63,161 nucleotides of DNA from DATCRE01 sp964235605 (lineage in GTDB: Bacteria; Bacteroidota; Bacteroidia; Cytophagales; Cyclobacteriaceae): assembly GCA_964235605.1 (NCBI GenBank), contig CAXSCR010000019.1, forward strand, positions 1-63,161. The letters are read 5' to 3'. Under the pieces are notes generated by a model. That model was not told the DNA's origin. It saw nothing but the letters and a program-made list of their open reading frames with translations, and searched no databases. The position numbers and the translations under genes are program-made. This document shows, piece by piece, positions 46,172 to 55,355 of this stretch. The stretch's first letter is position 1. Every line of letters begins with the position of its first letter.

Positions 46172-47212
46172 TTAAAAACAGCTCACTATATAACCTGGTA
46201 TTTGCTTTAAACTGACAACCTGTTTAACTGCACCTGAATCAAAGGCAGCTTTTGGCATACCATAAACAACTGATGACTCTTCATCTTGTGCGAGCGTAAG
46301 ACCGCCCTTTTCTTTTATATTGTTTAAACCCAAAACACCATCTTTGCCCATACCTGTAAGAACTATGCCTATACTGTTTCTACCATATGTATTAGCAACT
46401 GATTCAAATAGACAATCAACAGATGGATAGTTGAACTCGGTATATTTATTTTTTGTGACCGTGAACATTGGGGTTCCGGTAATAAGATTGGGTTCAATTC
46501 GTAGATTAACTTCACCTGGCGCTACGTATATAGTTCCATCTTTTAAAGACTCACCATTACCAGCTAATTTAACTGGTAATATGCTTTGTTCATTTAACCT
46601 TTGTGCAAAAGTTTCCAAAAACCGGTGCGGCATATGTTGCACTATAACAACAGGAATTTTCAAATTGTGTGGTAAGTTGTTGATTATATGTTCAACTGCA
46701 CTTGGCCCGCCAGTCGAAGCACCAATCACTATAATTTTATAATTAAGGGGCTCATGAAAACTGTGTGTCAGGACGTTTCGCTTAGCCAGCTGCTTTGCCT
46801 TAAGTAAAGTAATATCAGTTTTCGACGCCTCTTTAATAAGATCTAAAAGACGGTAATCACGAATGCGAACACTGTCAAAGTCAATAGGCTTATCAATAAA
46901 TTCAAATGCTCCTTGTTGAAGAGCATCAAAAATACGTGAATCAGTTTTGTCTAGTGCACTGAGCAAAATTATGGGTATTGGACTTTTATCCATGACCGCG
47001 TTAACAACACACAGGCCATCAAAATCGGGCATTACCATATCAGTAATAACAACGTCTGGCTTTAGGTCTATTGCCATCTGGCATCCTTGCGGTCCATTCT
47101 TTGCAATGCCAACTAACTCAATTGAATCATCACCATTAATAATATCACTGATGACTGTACGCATAAAGGCAGAGTCATCAATTAAAATAGTGCGAATTCG
47201 ATTAGCTACCAT
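46172..47212 (-). CDS. cheB: Receptor methylesterase/glutamine deamidase CheB
   Basis: The 346-residue protein has a receiver domain with D58 (VVITDMVMPDFDG) and a methylesterase domain. The catalytic triad residues lie in IGASTGGPS (Ser), VQHMPHRF (His) and GMGKDGVLGL (Asp). CheB removes receptor methyl groups and so opposes CheR. It lies 19 bp upstream of cheA. Confidence 0.96.
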   Translation of the reverse strand: MVANRIRTILIDDSAFMRTVISDIINGDDSIELVGIAKNGPQGCQMAIDLKPDVVITDMVMPDFDGLCVVNAVMDKSPIPIILLSALDKTDSRIFDALQQGAFEFIDKPIDFDSVRIRDYRLLDLIKEASKTDITLLKAKQLAKRNVLTHSFHEPLNYKIIVIGASTGGPSAVEHIINNLPHNLKIPVVIVQHMPHRFLETFAQRLNEQSILPVKLAGNGESLKDGTIYVAPGEVNLRIEPNLITGTPMFTVTKNKYTEFNYPSVDCLFESVANTYGRNSIGIVLTGMGKDGVLGLNNIKEKGGLTLAQDEESSVVYGMPKAAFDSGAVKQVVSLKQIPGYIVSCF

Positions 47213-47224
47213 GAGAACAAAAGT

Positions 47225-47581
47225 TTATGCATTTGTAACTATTGTTACAAGCTGCTCATTGGTGAAAGGCTTTACAATATAAGCTTTAGCACCAAGTCGC
47301 AAACCTTCATTCACAACTGACTCTTGTCCTACCGCACTTATCATTACAACTTTCGACTTCAGTCCCTCTTGCTGATATACTTTTAGAATATCAGTCCCGA
47401 TCATATCTGGAAGTATGTTGTCTAATGTTATTAAATCTGGTTGAAGTTCAAAAGCCAGATCAATAGCTTCTTCGCCATTCGCAGCCTGACCTACCACGCT
47501 ATACCCACTTGCTTCTAGTGCATCTTTAATAAGGGTGCGCATGTACAAGGAATCATCAACTATCAATACACTCTTTGCCAT
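47225..47581 (-). CDS. cheY: CheY-like response regulator
   Basis: This 118-residue lone receiver has DD at 9-10, the acceptor D54 (LITLDNILPDMIG), the switch Ser in MISAVGQ and Lys in YIVKPF. It is the likely output regulator of the pathway. Without flagellar genes in the window, its target is unknown; the gliding machinery is one possibility. Confidence 0.93.
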   Translation of the reverse strand: MAKSVLIVDDSLYMRTLIKDALEASGYSVVGQAANGEEAIDLAFELQPDLITLDNILPDMIGTDILKVYQQEGLKSKVVMISAVGQESVVNEGLRLGAKAYIVKPFTNEQLVTIVTNA

Positions 47582-47598
47582 GGTCTTAAAATTTTATG

Positions 47599-48069
47599 TT
47601 AATAGATTTTAAATTCTTTTATTTTAGGCATACTTACTGTTAATAAGCCACTTTCACTTTCGAATCTAGCCGTGCGGCTATAGGTTCCACCAACATCAAT
47701 AGCAGCAATGAAAATTTTATGAGCTGATAAATGTTTAACTACTGATGCAGCGTTGCGAGAGCCTGTTCGCATATTAACATTAATAACGTTCGCGCCTCCT
47801 GTTATTTTAGCCCGTAGTGAAGTAAGCGTACTTCCATTGTTTTTTAATTGAAACAGTATTTCTCTAATAGCACTTGCTACGTTATAAAACTTCGTACTAT
47901 CAATTGGCCCAACCTCATCTTCAGGTAATAAAATGTGTGCACCTCCTGAAAGATTAGTAAGACGGTCATGTATAAAAAGTCCGATACAAGACCCTAAACC
48001 AAAACAGGTATAGTGAGCCTTCTGTCTCGAAGTAATTACATCGCCCGTATTTAATTTGATCTCAATCAT
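47599..48069 (-). CDS. cheD: Chemoreceptor glutamine deamidase CheD
   Basis: The 156-residue protein has the CheD triad region: C28 in FGLGSCIGLFIHD, H45 in GGAHILLPE and a Thr later in the KITGG segment. It deamidates receptor glutamines and partners with CheC. The 4-bp overlap with cheW suggests coupled translation. Confidence 0.93.
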   Translation of the reverse strand: MIEIKLNTGDVITSRQKAHYTCFGLGSCIGLFIHDRLTNLSGGAHILLPEDEVGPIDSTKFYNVASAIREILFQLKNNGSTLTSLRAKITGGANVINVNMRTGSRNAASVVKHLSAHKIFIAAIDVGGTYSRTARFESESGLLTVSMPKIKEFKIY

Positions 48070-48578
48070 GCTGCCGCCGACTTTTTAACTGTGCCTGCCA
48101 GATCCTGATCTATAACCTTGAAAATATCAATCAATATAATTAAGCGCGTACCCGTTTTAATTATGCCTTTGATATAATTAGTATCTGCATAGGCATCGTT
48201 AATAATCCCTATTGATTCATCCAACTCAGAAGTGTTAACAGATATGGTGTTAGGAACCTCAGAAACAAGTAGGCCCATTTTAAGATCTTCACTTTCTACA
48301 ACCAAAGTATACTTATTTTCCTTAGTTTGAATATTGCGTGTGAGATTGAATCTTTCCTCCAAATCAAAAATAGCAATAACACTACCCCTAATATTCGCCA
48401 CCCCCTTAACATAGGCTGGTGTCTGTGGCATCTTTGTTATATTTGGCGTAATAACTACTTCTTTAATTTGATCTATATGAAGTCCATATTCTTCATTACC
48501 TAACTTGAACACTACGATCTGTAGAAAGCGTGGTGCTGAGCTTGGAGATTGGATGGGCAATTCTGTATTTCCTACCAT
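48066..48578 (-). CDS. cheW: Chemotaxis coupling protein CheW
   Basis: The 170-residue protein is a CheW domain: VFKLGNEEYGLHIDQIKEVV, MPQTPAYVKGVANIRGSVIAIFDLEERF, LLVSEVPNTI and a final RLIILIDI. It joins CheA to the receptor array. It lies 23 bp after the receptor gene. Confidence 0.95.
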   Translation of the reverse strand: MVGNTELPIQSPSSAPRFLQIVVFKLGNEEYGLHIDQIKEVVITPNITKMPQTPAYVKGVANIRGSVIAIFDLEERFNLTRNIQTKENKYTLVVESEDLKMGLLVSEVPNTISVNTSELDESIGIINDAYADTNYIKGIIKTGTRLIILIDIFKVIDQDLAGTVKKSAAA

Positions 48579-48601
48579 AATTATTGTGTAACCAGTAATA
48601 A

Positions 48602-51322
48602 TTACTTTTTCAATTTAAATTGCTGAATACCCGCTTGCAGTTCTGCTGCTACAGTAGATAGTTCATCACCTGCCTTAGCGATCTCCATCATACCACTGCT
48701 CATTTGCTGACTTGAGCTCGCGACTTGTTGCGTTCCTGCTGCAGTTTCTTCTGACACAACAACGATTTGCTCTATGTTTTTTACTACTGTGCTGATGGAT
48801 TCCTTCTGTGTAATTGTAGCGGATTGTATTTCCTTTGAGGCTGTAAACGTTTCTTCACTTGATTTAGCAATCACTTGAAAAATCTCTTCGGCTTCTACGC
48901 TAGATTTATTACCTTCTTTAACGCTAAATTCCATGGCTTCAATAGCCTTGCCCGCTGCTTGCGTATCTTTCTGAACATCACCAATAATCTTTTCAATTTC
49001 AACAGCAGATTTTCGCGAATCTTCAGCTAACTTTCTTATCTCCTCTGCTACTACCGCAAAACCTCTCCCTGCATCACCAGCACGAGCTGCTTCAATTGCA
49101 GCATTCAAAGCCAATAAATTAGTTTGACTGGCAATGTCTGTAATAACCCGCAGGGTACGTCCAATATCTTCCGTGCGCTTGGTAAGAACACTGATTGATT
49201 GTGAGGTTTGCCCTGCAGAATCTTTAATTCCATGCATGTTATTAACTAACACCTTTACGGTTTTTAAACCTTGGGTAGAGCGCTCCAATCCTTTCTCTGC
49301 GGCTTTATTAATAACGTTAGATTTCTTCTCCATGTCATTGGAGTACGTCATAACATGGTTGATTAACCGCGATGATTCATCGGTACGAGAAGCTTGGTCT
49401 TGTGCACCTTTTGCAATCTGCGAAATCGCAGTAGCTACCTCGGTTGTATTGCGCTTCATATCATCTGTTTTCTTTTGTAAAAGGTCAGATGATTTGGCAA
49501 CAACATTAGAACCTTGGCTAATTTTACTTAACACTGAATTTAGATTATCCAATGTTTTATTTACTTCGGATGTAAGTCCACTGTTATCAACTTCGGTATC
49601 ACAGCGCTGGCTTAAATCACCCACTGCCATAGATTTGATAACACGAATTACTTCTGTCATATCCAGGGCATACTTCACTACTTTCATTGGCCTCCCATCC
49701 AGGTTAGCAATGGGGTTGTATGATGCTTGTAGATATACTTCTTCACCTTGCTTGTTGAGGCCGGTGTAAGTGCCCACTAAAAACTCACCACGGTTAAGTG
49801 AGTCCCAAAATCTTTTATACTCCGCACTTTTAGCATACTCCGAGCCAACAAATATACGATGGTGCTTTCCAATTATATCGTTTAGCGTATAGCCCGTTAC
49901 TTTGAGAAAATTATCATTGGCGGTGATAATGGTACCGTCCATGTTGAACTCTATTACAGCATTGGATCTATCAATGGCATCAAGCTGACCTTCGTAGTCA
50001 ATGTTGTTTATTTTCTGCTTAGTAACATCAGTTGCATATTTTACTACTTTAAATGGTTTCCCATTCAGATCTAAAATAGGATTGTATGATGCTTGTATCC
50101 AAACTTCTTTACCACCCTTACCAATACACTTAAATTCATCAGACACATACTCACCGTGATTAAGCTTTACCCAAAAGTCACGGTACTCAGCACTTTTAGC
50201 GTACACCGCATCAATAAACATACTGTGGTGGTTGCCTTTTATTTCGTTAAGTTGGTAGCCAACAGTTTTAAGGAAATTTTCATTTGCTTGTATGATGGTG
50301 CCATCCATGTTAAACTCAATCACCGCCTGTGATTTACCAATCGCTTCAAACTGCCCCTTGAAATCGGCTGCTTGAAGTTTGCTCTCTGTAATATCTGTTG
50401 CAAGTGTAATGACTTTTAAAACATCACCCTTCTTATCAAACACGGGCGTATAAATGGCTAACATCCATACCTCAGAACCATCTTTTGCGATGCGTTTAAA
50501 TTCACCCACTTGTGGTTTTCCATCACGTAGGTCATTCCAGAAACGGGTGTAATCATGAGAGTTAGTGTAAGCTGAGTCACAAAACATCCTGTGATGTTTA
50601 CCTTCTATATCTTTTACAGAATATTTTAAAATTGTTAAGAATTGATCATTAGTAGCTAGTATTTGTCCTTCAGGACTAAATTGTATGTATGCGGAGGTAG
50701 AGTTGATGGCACTCATTTGCGCATCCATCTCCAATTGTTTGCGTTCCATTTCCTCTTGCGTGGCCATCATCTCTTCCATATTCTGACGCAGTTCCTCTTC
50801 CTGCGCCTTCATTTGCTCCATCGCATTCTGCTGTTCGTACTCCAGTAATTTATAATCAGATATGTCTTTTATAAAAACTGTGTATTGAACATCATTATCC
50901 ACCTGACTTTTGCTTAGGGAAAGATTAATCCAGAACCGAGTTCCATTCTTTCTAGTTGCTTCTAAATTCTGGCAAAGATCAATGTTGGTTGTACCTTCAT
51001 TGTGGTTAATATCTTGCTCATTAAGATCAATGTGCGTTATTGGAAAAATAATTTTTATATTATGTCCTACCACTTCCTCTGGGGAATATCCAAACATTTT
51101 CTCCGCTGCTTTGTTATAAAATGTAATAACTCTGTTTACATCAATTTGCAATACGGCAACAACAGCCTGGCTCAACGCTTGTCTATCTCGCTCTACATGT
51201 TGCTCCATTTCAAGAAGCTTTTTCTGAAGTTTATCAACTAAAGATGCTTCACTCTTTATTTTTGACTCAAGATTAACACTCACATTTCCATTTGTTTTAT
51301 CGTGAGACACATTACTTTTCAT
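48602..51322 (-). CDS. Soluble chemoreceptor with four PAS domains
   Basis: The 906-residue protein has no membrane segment. A coiled coil (about 25-50) is followed by PAS1 (50-160), a long Glu/Met/Gln-rich coil (160-205), PAS2 (about 205-320), PAS3 (320-445) and PAS4 (445-565). A short HAMP-like stretch (SMAVGDLSQRCDTEVDN) and the methyl-accepting signalling domain follow. The hairpin tip is ITDIASQTNLLALNAAIEAA. PAS2 to PAS4 are close repeats of each other (VKYATDVTK, VKYALDMTE), so they arose by duplication. It probably senses an internal redox, light or ligand signal. It heads the che operon. Confidence 0.95.
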   Translation of the reverse strand: MKSNVSHDKTNGNVSVNLESKIKSEASLVDKLQKKLLEMEQHVERDRQALSQAVVAVLQIDVNRVITFYNKAAEKMFGYSPEEVVGHNIKIIFPITHIDLNEQDINHNEGTTNIDLCQNLEATRKNGTRFWINLSLSKSQVDNDVQYTVFIKDISDYKLLEYEQQNAMEQMKAQEEELRQNMEEMMATQEEMERKQLEMDAQMSAINSTSAYIQFSPEGQILATNDQFLTILKYSVKDIEGKHHRMFCDSAYTNSHDYTRFWNDLRDGKPQVGEFKRIAKDGSEVWMLAIYTPVFDKKGDVLKVITLATDITESKLQAADFKGQFEAIGKSQAVIEFNMDGTIIQANENFLKTVGYQLNEIKGNHHSMFIDAVYAKSAEYRDFWVKLNHGEYVSDEFKCIGKGGKEVWIQASYNPILDLNGKPFKVVKYATDVTKQKINNIDYEGQLDAIDRSNAVIEFNMDGTIITANDNFLKVTGYTLNDIIGKHHRIFVGSEYAKSAEYKRFWDSLNRGEFLVGTYTGLNKQGEEVYLQASYNPIANLDGRPMKVVKYALDMTEVIRVIKSMAVGDLSQRCDTEVDNSGLTSEVNKTLDNLNSVLSKISQGSNVVAKSSDLLQKKTDDMKRNTTEVATAISQIAKGAQDQASRTDESSRLINHVMTYSNDMEKKSNVINKAAEKGLERSTQGLKTVKVLVNNMHGIKDSAGQTSQSISVLTKRTEDIGRTLRVITDIASQTNLLALNAAIEAARAGDAGRGFAVVAEEIRKLAEDSRKSAVEIEKIIGDVQKDTQAAGKAIEAMEFSVKEGNKSSVEAEEIFQVIAKSSEETFTASKEIQSATITQKESISTVVKNIEQIVVVSEETAAGTQQVASSSQQMSSGMMEIAKAGDELSTVAAELQAGIQQFKLKK

Positions 51323-51979
51323 ATAAAATGGGATTATTATTTGGTTTAACTTGGGGGAGTTACTAGTCTGTTAGCAAAATCTTAATTGTAAATTGATGTT
51401 TTTGTTTCATGCCTTTACATTTTTATAGAACAGGCCAATTAGGACTTATTATTTATCTTAATCTTGTTAGTCAAAAATGTAAAAATGGACCGCCAAATAC
51501 ATCAGTTCTTTCCTGTTTCCTAAAATCAGGAAACAGCTGGCCGTGATCAGGGAAAACCCTTGCAAAAGTTTTTCCCGTATATAAGAACAATCGAACAGGA
51601 TGTTGAAAGGCACTTATTGAAGTGGAATTACAAGATAATCTCTAAGCGGAAAAGCGCCAACCCAATAAATCCGGTCGAACACATTATGATAAGGTTAGTA
51701 ATATAATTTTAAGAAGCAGTTATCTATATACCGCCACTATTTAATATCAAACTTATAGCCTCTGGCTGCTAGCTTTGAACTACTAACTAGATTTAAAGTT
51801 TTATGCAGGTGACTCGCATGTCGGGATCATGTTAAGAATTTGTTTCTTGCCCATTTTATATCAAAAGTTAGTAAAATGACGCTTAATCAACTACCATTTT
51901 TTAAAGCGATTTCCCTGACATAAGTGGCAATTCAAAAAACTTAATGGCATTCTAAATAACAATAGGTGATGTTACTAAA
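51323..51979. other. Intergenic region between the receptor and the ABC operon
   Basis: A hairpin with 9-bp arms CTGTTTCCT / AGGAAACAG (51513-51521 and 51528-51536) is the main structure and lacks a U run. A frame without a start codon nearby (KPLQKFFPYIRTIEQDVERH) looks weakly protein-like and may be a gene remnant. A word-repeat stretch (CTGGCTGCTAGC) is near 51767. Confidence 0.45.
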
Positions 51980-52777
51980 TCATATTTTATGCTTGATCTG
52001 CGATACCAAGCTCTGAAAGGCTGTATTCTCTCTAATGTCTGGCGCCCAGGCGAGGCCCATTTTTATTAAGTCCAAGGTTTCTGTAATGGTCGCGCCCTCC
52101 TTATCCTTCTCTCTTGCTAAGATAAAAGCCGTATCTGAAATGGCTAATGAATTCTCAATATCATGGCTAATTATCACCAACGTATTCAACTCATGCAAGG
52201 TTGATATCTGAAGTAGTAAAGCTGTAACTTTATCAATGATCAAGGCATCCAATCCCGAAAACGGTTCATCTAATAAAATGAATTTATTTCCTGTCAATAC
52301 TTGTTGAATAATACTCACTCGTTGGCGTTGTCCACCTGAAAGTTGCATCGGGAATTTCTTCAAATGTTCCACCAAGTCAAACTTGCTAGCGTATTCATTA
52401 ATTAATTCATTCTGCGCCTTGGTGTCAATTGTATCTACACTATGTCGTAGCGCAATTTTAAAATTATCTAGTACGGTACGATGATTAAATAAAATATAAT
52501 TTTGAGCCACTATGCCTACATCTCCCGCAACAACAGGATGTTGATCTAATCCAATCTTTACAGAACCGGTGTCTGGCTTAATAAGGCCAGCTAGTATTTT
52601 GAATAATTGTGTTTTGCCTATACCGCTTCGTCCAATTAAAGAGATCACCTGTCCCTGATTAATATCGGGGCGTACAATATTATGAATGTTGAAATTTATA
52701 TCACGAAGGATGGGCTTATCATAGCTTATGTTTACACCCTCTACACTGATGAGCAATTCGTTCTTAGAGTATATCAT
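51980..52777 (-). CDS. ABC transporter ATPase of the OmpA-linked system
   Basis: I start at the ATG at 52777 (MIYSKNELLISVEGVNISYD), which overlaps the permease stop as ATGA; the longer frame would overlap by 40 bp. The 265-residue protein has Walker A GRSGIGKT, the Q loop in GIVAQNYILF, signature LSGGQRQR, Walker B FILLDEPF and the switch His in VIISHD. It belongs to the nitrate/taurine/aliphatic-sulfonate importer group. It would power the single permease of this operon as a homodimer. Confidence 0.92.
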   Translation of the reverse strand: MIYSKNELLISVEGVNISYDKPILRDINFNIHNIVRPDINQGQVISLIGRSGIGKTQLFKILAGLIKPDTGSVKIGLDQHPVVAGDVGIVAQNYILFNHRTVLDNFKIALRHSVDTIDTKAQNELINEYASKFDLVEHLKKFPMQLSGGQRQRVSIIQQVLTGNKFILLDEPFSGLDALIIDKVTALLLQISTLHELNTLVIISHDIENSLAISDTAFILAREKDKEGATITETLDLIKMGLAWAPDIRENTAFQSLVSQIKHKI

Positions 52778-53577
52778 TTCCTTATTTGAATCCTTGTGTA
52801 AGGGAAAATCCAAAATCGTAAATTCTTTAATAAGTAATCAAAGGAAACACCAACACCAAAAATAATTACAAGTATGGCAAACACCGTACCTAAGTCAATG
52901 TACTTATTAGATTTGATAAGCATTGTACCTAGTCCTCCTTCTGACATACTTAGTCCTTCTACCATGGTAATCATCATCCAGGCAATGGCGAAATTTTGAC
53001 GCATTACTTCTAGCACCTGATCTAGCCTGCCTATGATTACTACCTCCAGTAACGTCTTCCAGTTGTTCATACGAAGTGTTTTGCACAGCTCATATTCTTG
53101 AACGTTTATTGCATCTATAATTGAAAGTAGCGATGTAACAAAAAACGGAACAATGCCAAAGATTAATAAGCTCAGCTTAAGCTGATGCCCGTCTTGTGTT
53201 ATCAGCGTAAAAAGGAATATTAACCCTGTTAAAGTAAGGTAACGACATTTAACGATAAACTTTGCAATGGGCGCAAACAAAGGAATTAGTGATAAATAAC
53301 TAACAAGCAATGCGATAACAATGGAAATACCCATACCCGTCATCGTCAGTGTCAAACTGCTGAAAAAGTTATCAATGAAGTAATTCGATGTAAGAATTTT
53401 TAAGACTGATTGAATAATTTTTAGTGGCCCTGGAATCAATCCGTGGCCGCCGAAAACCTCCCATAATAAAAGCGCTATAAAAGCTTCTAAGATAATGAGT
53501 GTTAGTAGCGTACGCCACTTAACCTGAGTAAGTGGCGTAACTATTTCTTTTAGCATATTCATCTCGAAATTATTCAC
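52774..53577 (-). CDS. ABC transporter permease of the OmpA-linked system
   Basis: The 267-residue membrane protein is a BPD_transp_1 permease of the nitrate/sulfonate type, with about six helices. The coupling-helix region (EYELCKTLRMNNWKTLLEVVIIGRLDQVLEVMRQN) resembles the EAA loop. It overlaps the substrate-binding/OmpA gene by 8 bp and the ATPase by 4 bp, so all three are tightly coupled. As the only permease in the operon it should form a homodimer. Confidence 0.9.
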   Translation of the reverse strand: MNNFEMNMLKEIVTPLTQVKWRTLLTLIILEAFIALLLWEVFGGHGLIPGPLKIIQSVLKILTSNYFIDNFFSSLTLTMTGMGISIVIALLVSYLSLIPLFAPIAKFIVKCRYLTLTGLIFLFTLITQDGHQLKLSLLIFGIVPFFVTSLLSIIDAINVQEYELCKTLRMNNWKTLLEVVIIGRLDQVLEVMRQNFAIAWMMITMVEGLSMSEGGLGTMLIKSNKYIDLGTVFAILVIIFGVGVSFDYLLKNLRFWIFPYTRIQIRK

Positions 53578-55336
53578 CTAAAACAATTTGAACTCTTCTG
53601 TTCTGGGCTTTGCCTGTTACAGTTGTGTTATCAGCAATTGGCTTATTAGAACCAAAACCTTTTGTCTCAATTCTATCTGTTGCCAAACCTTTACTTATAA
53701 GATAATTCATAACAGAGTTAGCTCTGGCTTCTGACAAACGCTGATTGGATTGTGCATCACCTACATTATCCGTATGACCATAAACACCAACCTTTAATCC
53801 TTCTGCCACCACAGAACTTTCAAGGATTTCATCTAATAATTTATAAGATGCTGGCTTAATAACAGCACTACCGGTTTCAAACTGAATCTGGTATGACTTA
53901 GATGAAACTTCGCTTGTAATTTCGTTGGAGTACGTTTGTTTGATAGCTTTTCCTTCCATTAACTCCGCATGGTTAACAATAACCGATTGTAAGAAAGATT
54001 TATCAACTACCTTTTGATATTGCGGATAAGTGGCCATGTATTCCGGATACATTTTAGATAAGATATCGCCAAAGGTTGTGTAAACAACTTTATAACGGTC
54101 AATACCATCTTTACCTAAACCAAATGTATTGGCTGCATCTTGTAAGTTAAATGCCATTGAGCCACCCAAGCTTACATTCATTCCTTGTACATCTTTCTCC
54201 GTGATACCGTTATAATATTTTAACCAATAATCGCCAGTTTGCTCATCATATACTTTTGCCGAAATATTTGCCGCATAAGCCTTTGCTTCATTAAATGATC
54301 TTACCTGATCACCTGCTTGCGCTAAAGACATAATAAGATTCTCAATATCTGTTCTATGATCATATGCGAATTTCTTAACCGTTATTGTAATATTTGGCAT
54401 CTGAGAAGAGTATTGCTTTGTATTGGCTATCGTTACTAAACCACCTTTTTGCTTCGCCACATTTACGTCTGCTGGTGTCCACGTTGCAACGCCATCTACA
54501 CCAACGGTTATCTCCTCACTTACTTTCTTTCCATCTCTAACGATTTTGCGAATCTCCTTATAACCTGCGATGTACTTATTTGCCGCGTCAAGGAAATCAC
54601 TTGCCGCTATCAGGTTAATAGCATCTTTATCATACGTTGTTTCGTCAGGATTAACTTTTAAATTATTATCACCGGCCCATTTCAATAAGATATTCATATC
54701 GCCATCACGCAAAACACATGCAACAGTTTTACCTAATGCCGCTTTAGGATCCTTTTTCCAATCAATAGGACCCATCAGCTGATCTTCACCATACGATTTT
54801 CCCATAGCATAAAAAGCGATTGGCTGATATTCCGGTCCAAGGGGTTCCATTTCTTTAGATAGCGCAGCAAAAAAAGCCGACATACCATCGCCCATGAAAG
54901 ATGCAAAAACACCAGGTGTTTCAGGATTTGCTTTATAGTCTTGTGCGAATTTTACGATATCAGCAATTGACTTAAAACAATCGTCCTGTCTTAAAACTTC
55001 AACTTGAAGCTTAGACTTGTCGAACAAAGAACCCTTTGTTGTAACAGCGCCACCATTGGCATACATTAAAGGAAATTGTGAGTTCCAGGCCATGACCTTC
55101 CAAACAATGCGGGTACCACCGTTAACTGATTCTGCGTCAGATGGTAAAGGCAACATGATTGCATTTCCAGCCAGTGAAGCTTCGGGTGCATCAGGTAAGG
55201 CCACGCGTCCGATTTCTTGAGATTCTTTTGCGATTTTCGGTCGCTTATCCCACCAGTAAACCTTAGCAGCAAAGATTGCAGCAAGTACAACTACTATCAA
55301 TATAACTTTTCCTGATGTTTTAATTTTAACAGACAT
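53570..55336 (-). CDS. Membrane-anchored substrate-binding domain fused to OmpA domain
   Basis: The 588-residue protein has an uncleaved N-terminal membrane anchor (about 10-28, no lipobox or Ala-x-Ala site). A periplasmic substrate-binding domain of the nitrate/sulfonate (NMT1-like) type follows at about 75-400. The C-terminus is an OmpA/MotB-type peptidoglycan-binding domain at about 475-588: IQFETGSAVIKPASYKLLDE, GHTDNVGDAQSNQRLSEARA and GKAQNRRVQI. The Asp of GHTDN and the Arg of RRV that grip diaminopimelate are present. The fusion would hold the binding protein between inner membrane and cell wall. It is followed by its permease and ATPase. I know no characterised importer with this arrangement. 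Confidence 0.88.
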   Translation of the reverse strand: MSVKIKTSGKVILIVVVLAAIFAAKVYWWDKRPKIAKESQEIGRVALPDAPEASLAGNAIMLPLPSDAESVNGGTRIVWKVMAWNSQFPLMYANGGAVTTKGSLFDKSKLQVEVLRQDDCFKSIADIVKFAQDYKANPETPGVFASFMGDGMSAFFAALSKEMEPLGPEYQPIAFYAMGKSYGEDQLMGPIDWKKDPKAALGKTVACVLRDGDMNILLKWAGDNNLKVNPDETTYDKDAINLIAASDFLDAANKYIAGYKEIRKIVRDGKKVSEEITVGVDGVATWTPADVNVAKQKGGLVTIANTKQYSSQMPNITITVKKFAYDHRTDIENLIMSLAQAGDQVRSFNEAKAYAANISAKVYDEQTGDYWLKYYNGITEKDVQGMNVSLGGSMAFNLQDAANTFGLGKDGIDRYKVVYTTFGDILSKMYPEYMATYPQYQKVVDKSFLQSVIVNHAELMEGKAIKQTYSNEITSEVSSKSYQIQFETGSAVIKPASYKLLDEILESSVVAEGLKVGVYGHTDNVGDAQSNQRLSEARANSVMNYLISKGLATDRIETKGFGSNKPIADNTTVTGKAQNRRVQIVLGE

Positions 55337-55355
55337 AATGTATAGGGGTTATTGA

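Noticed and set aside
51513..51536. Hairpin CTGTTTCCT / AGGAAACAG as a terminator
   Set aside because: No U run on either strand, and it is far from both neighbouring stop codons.
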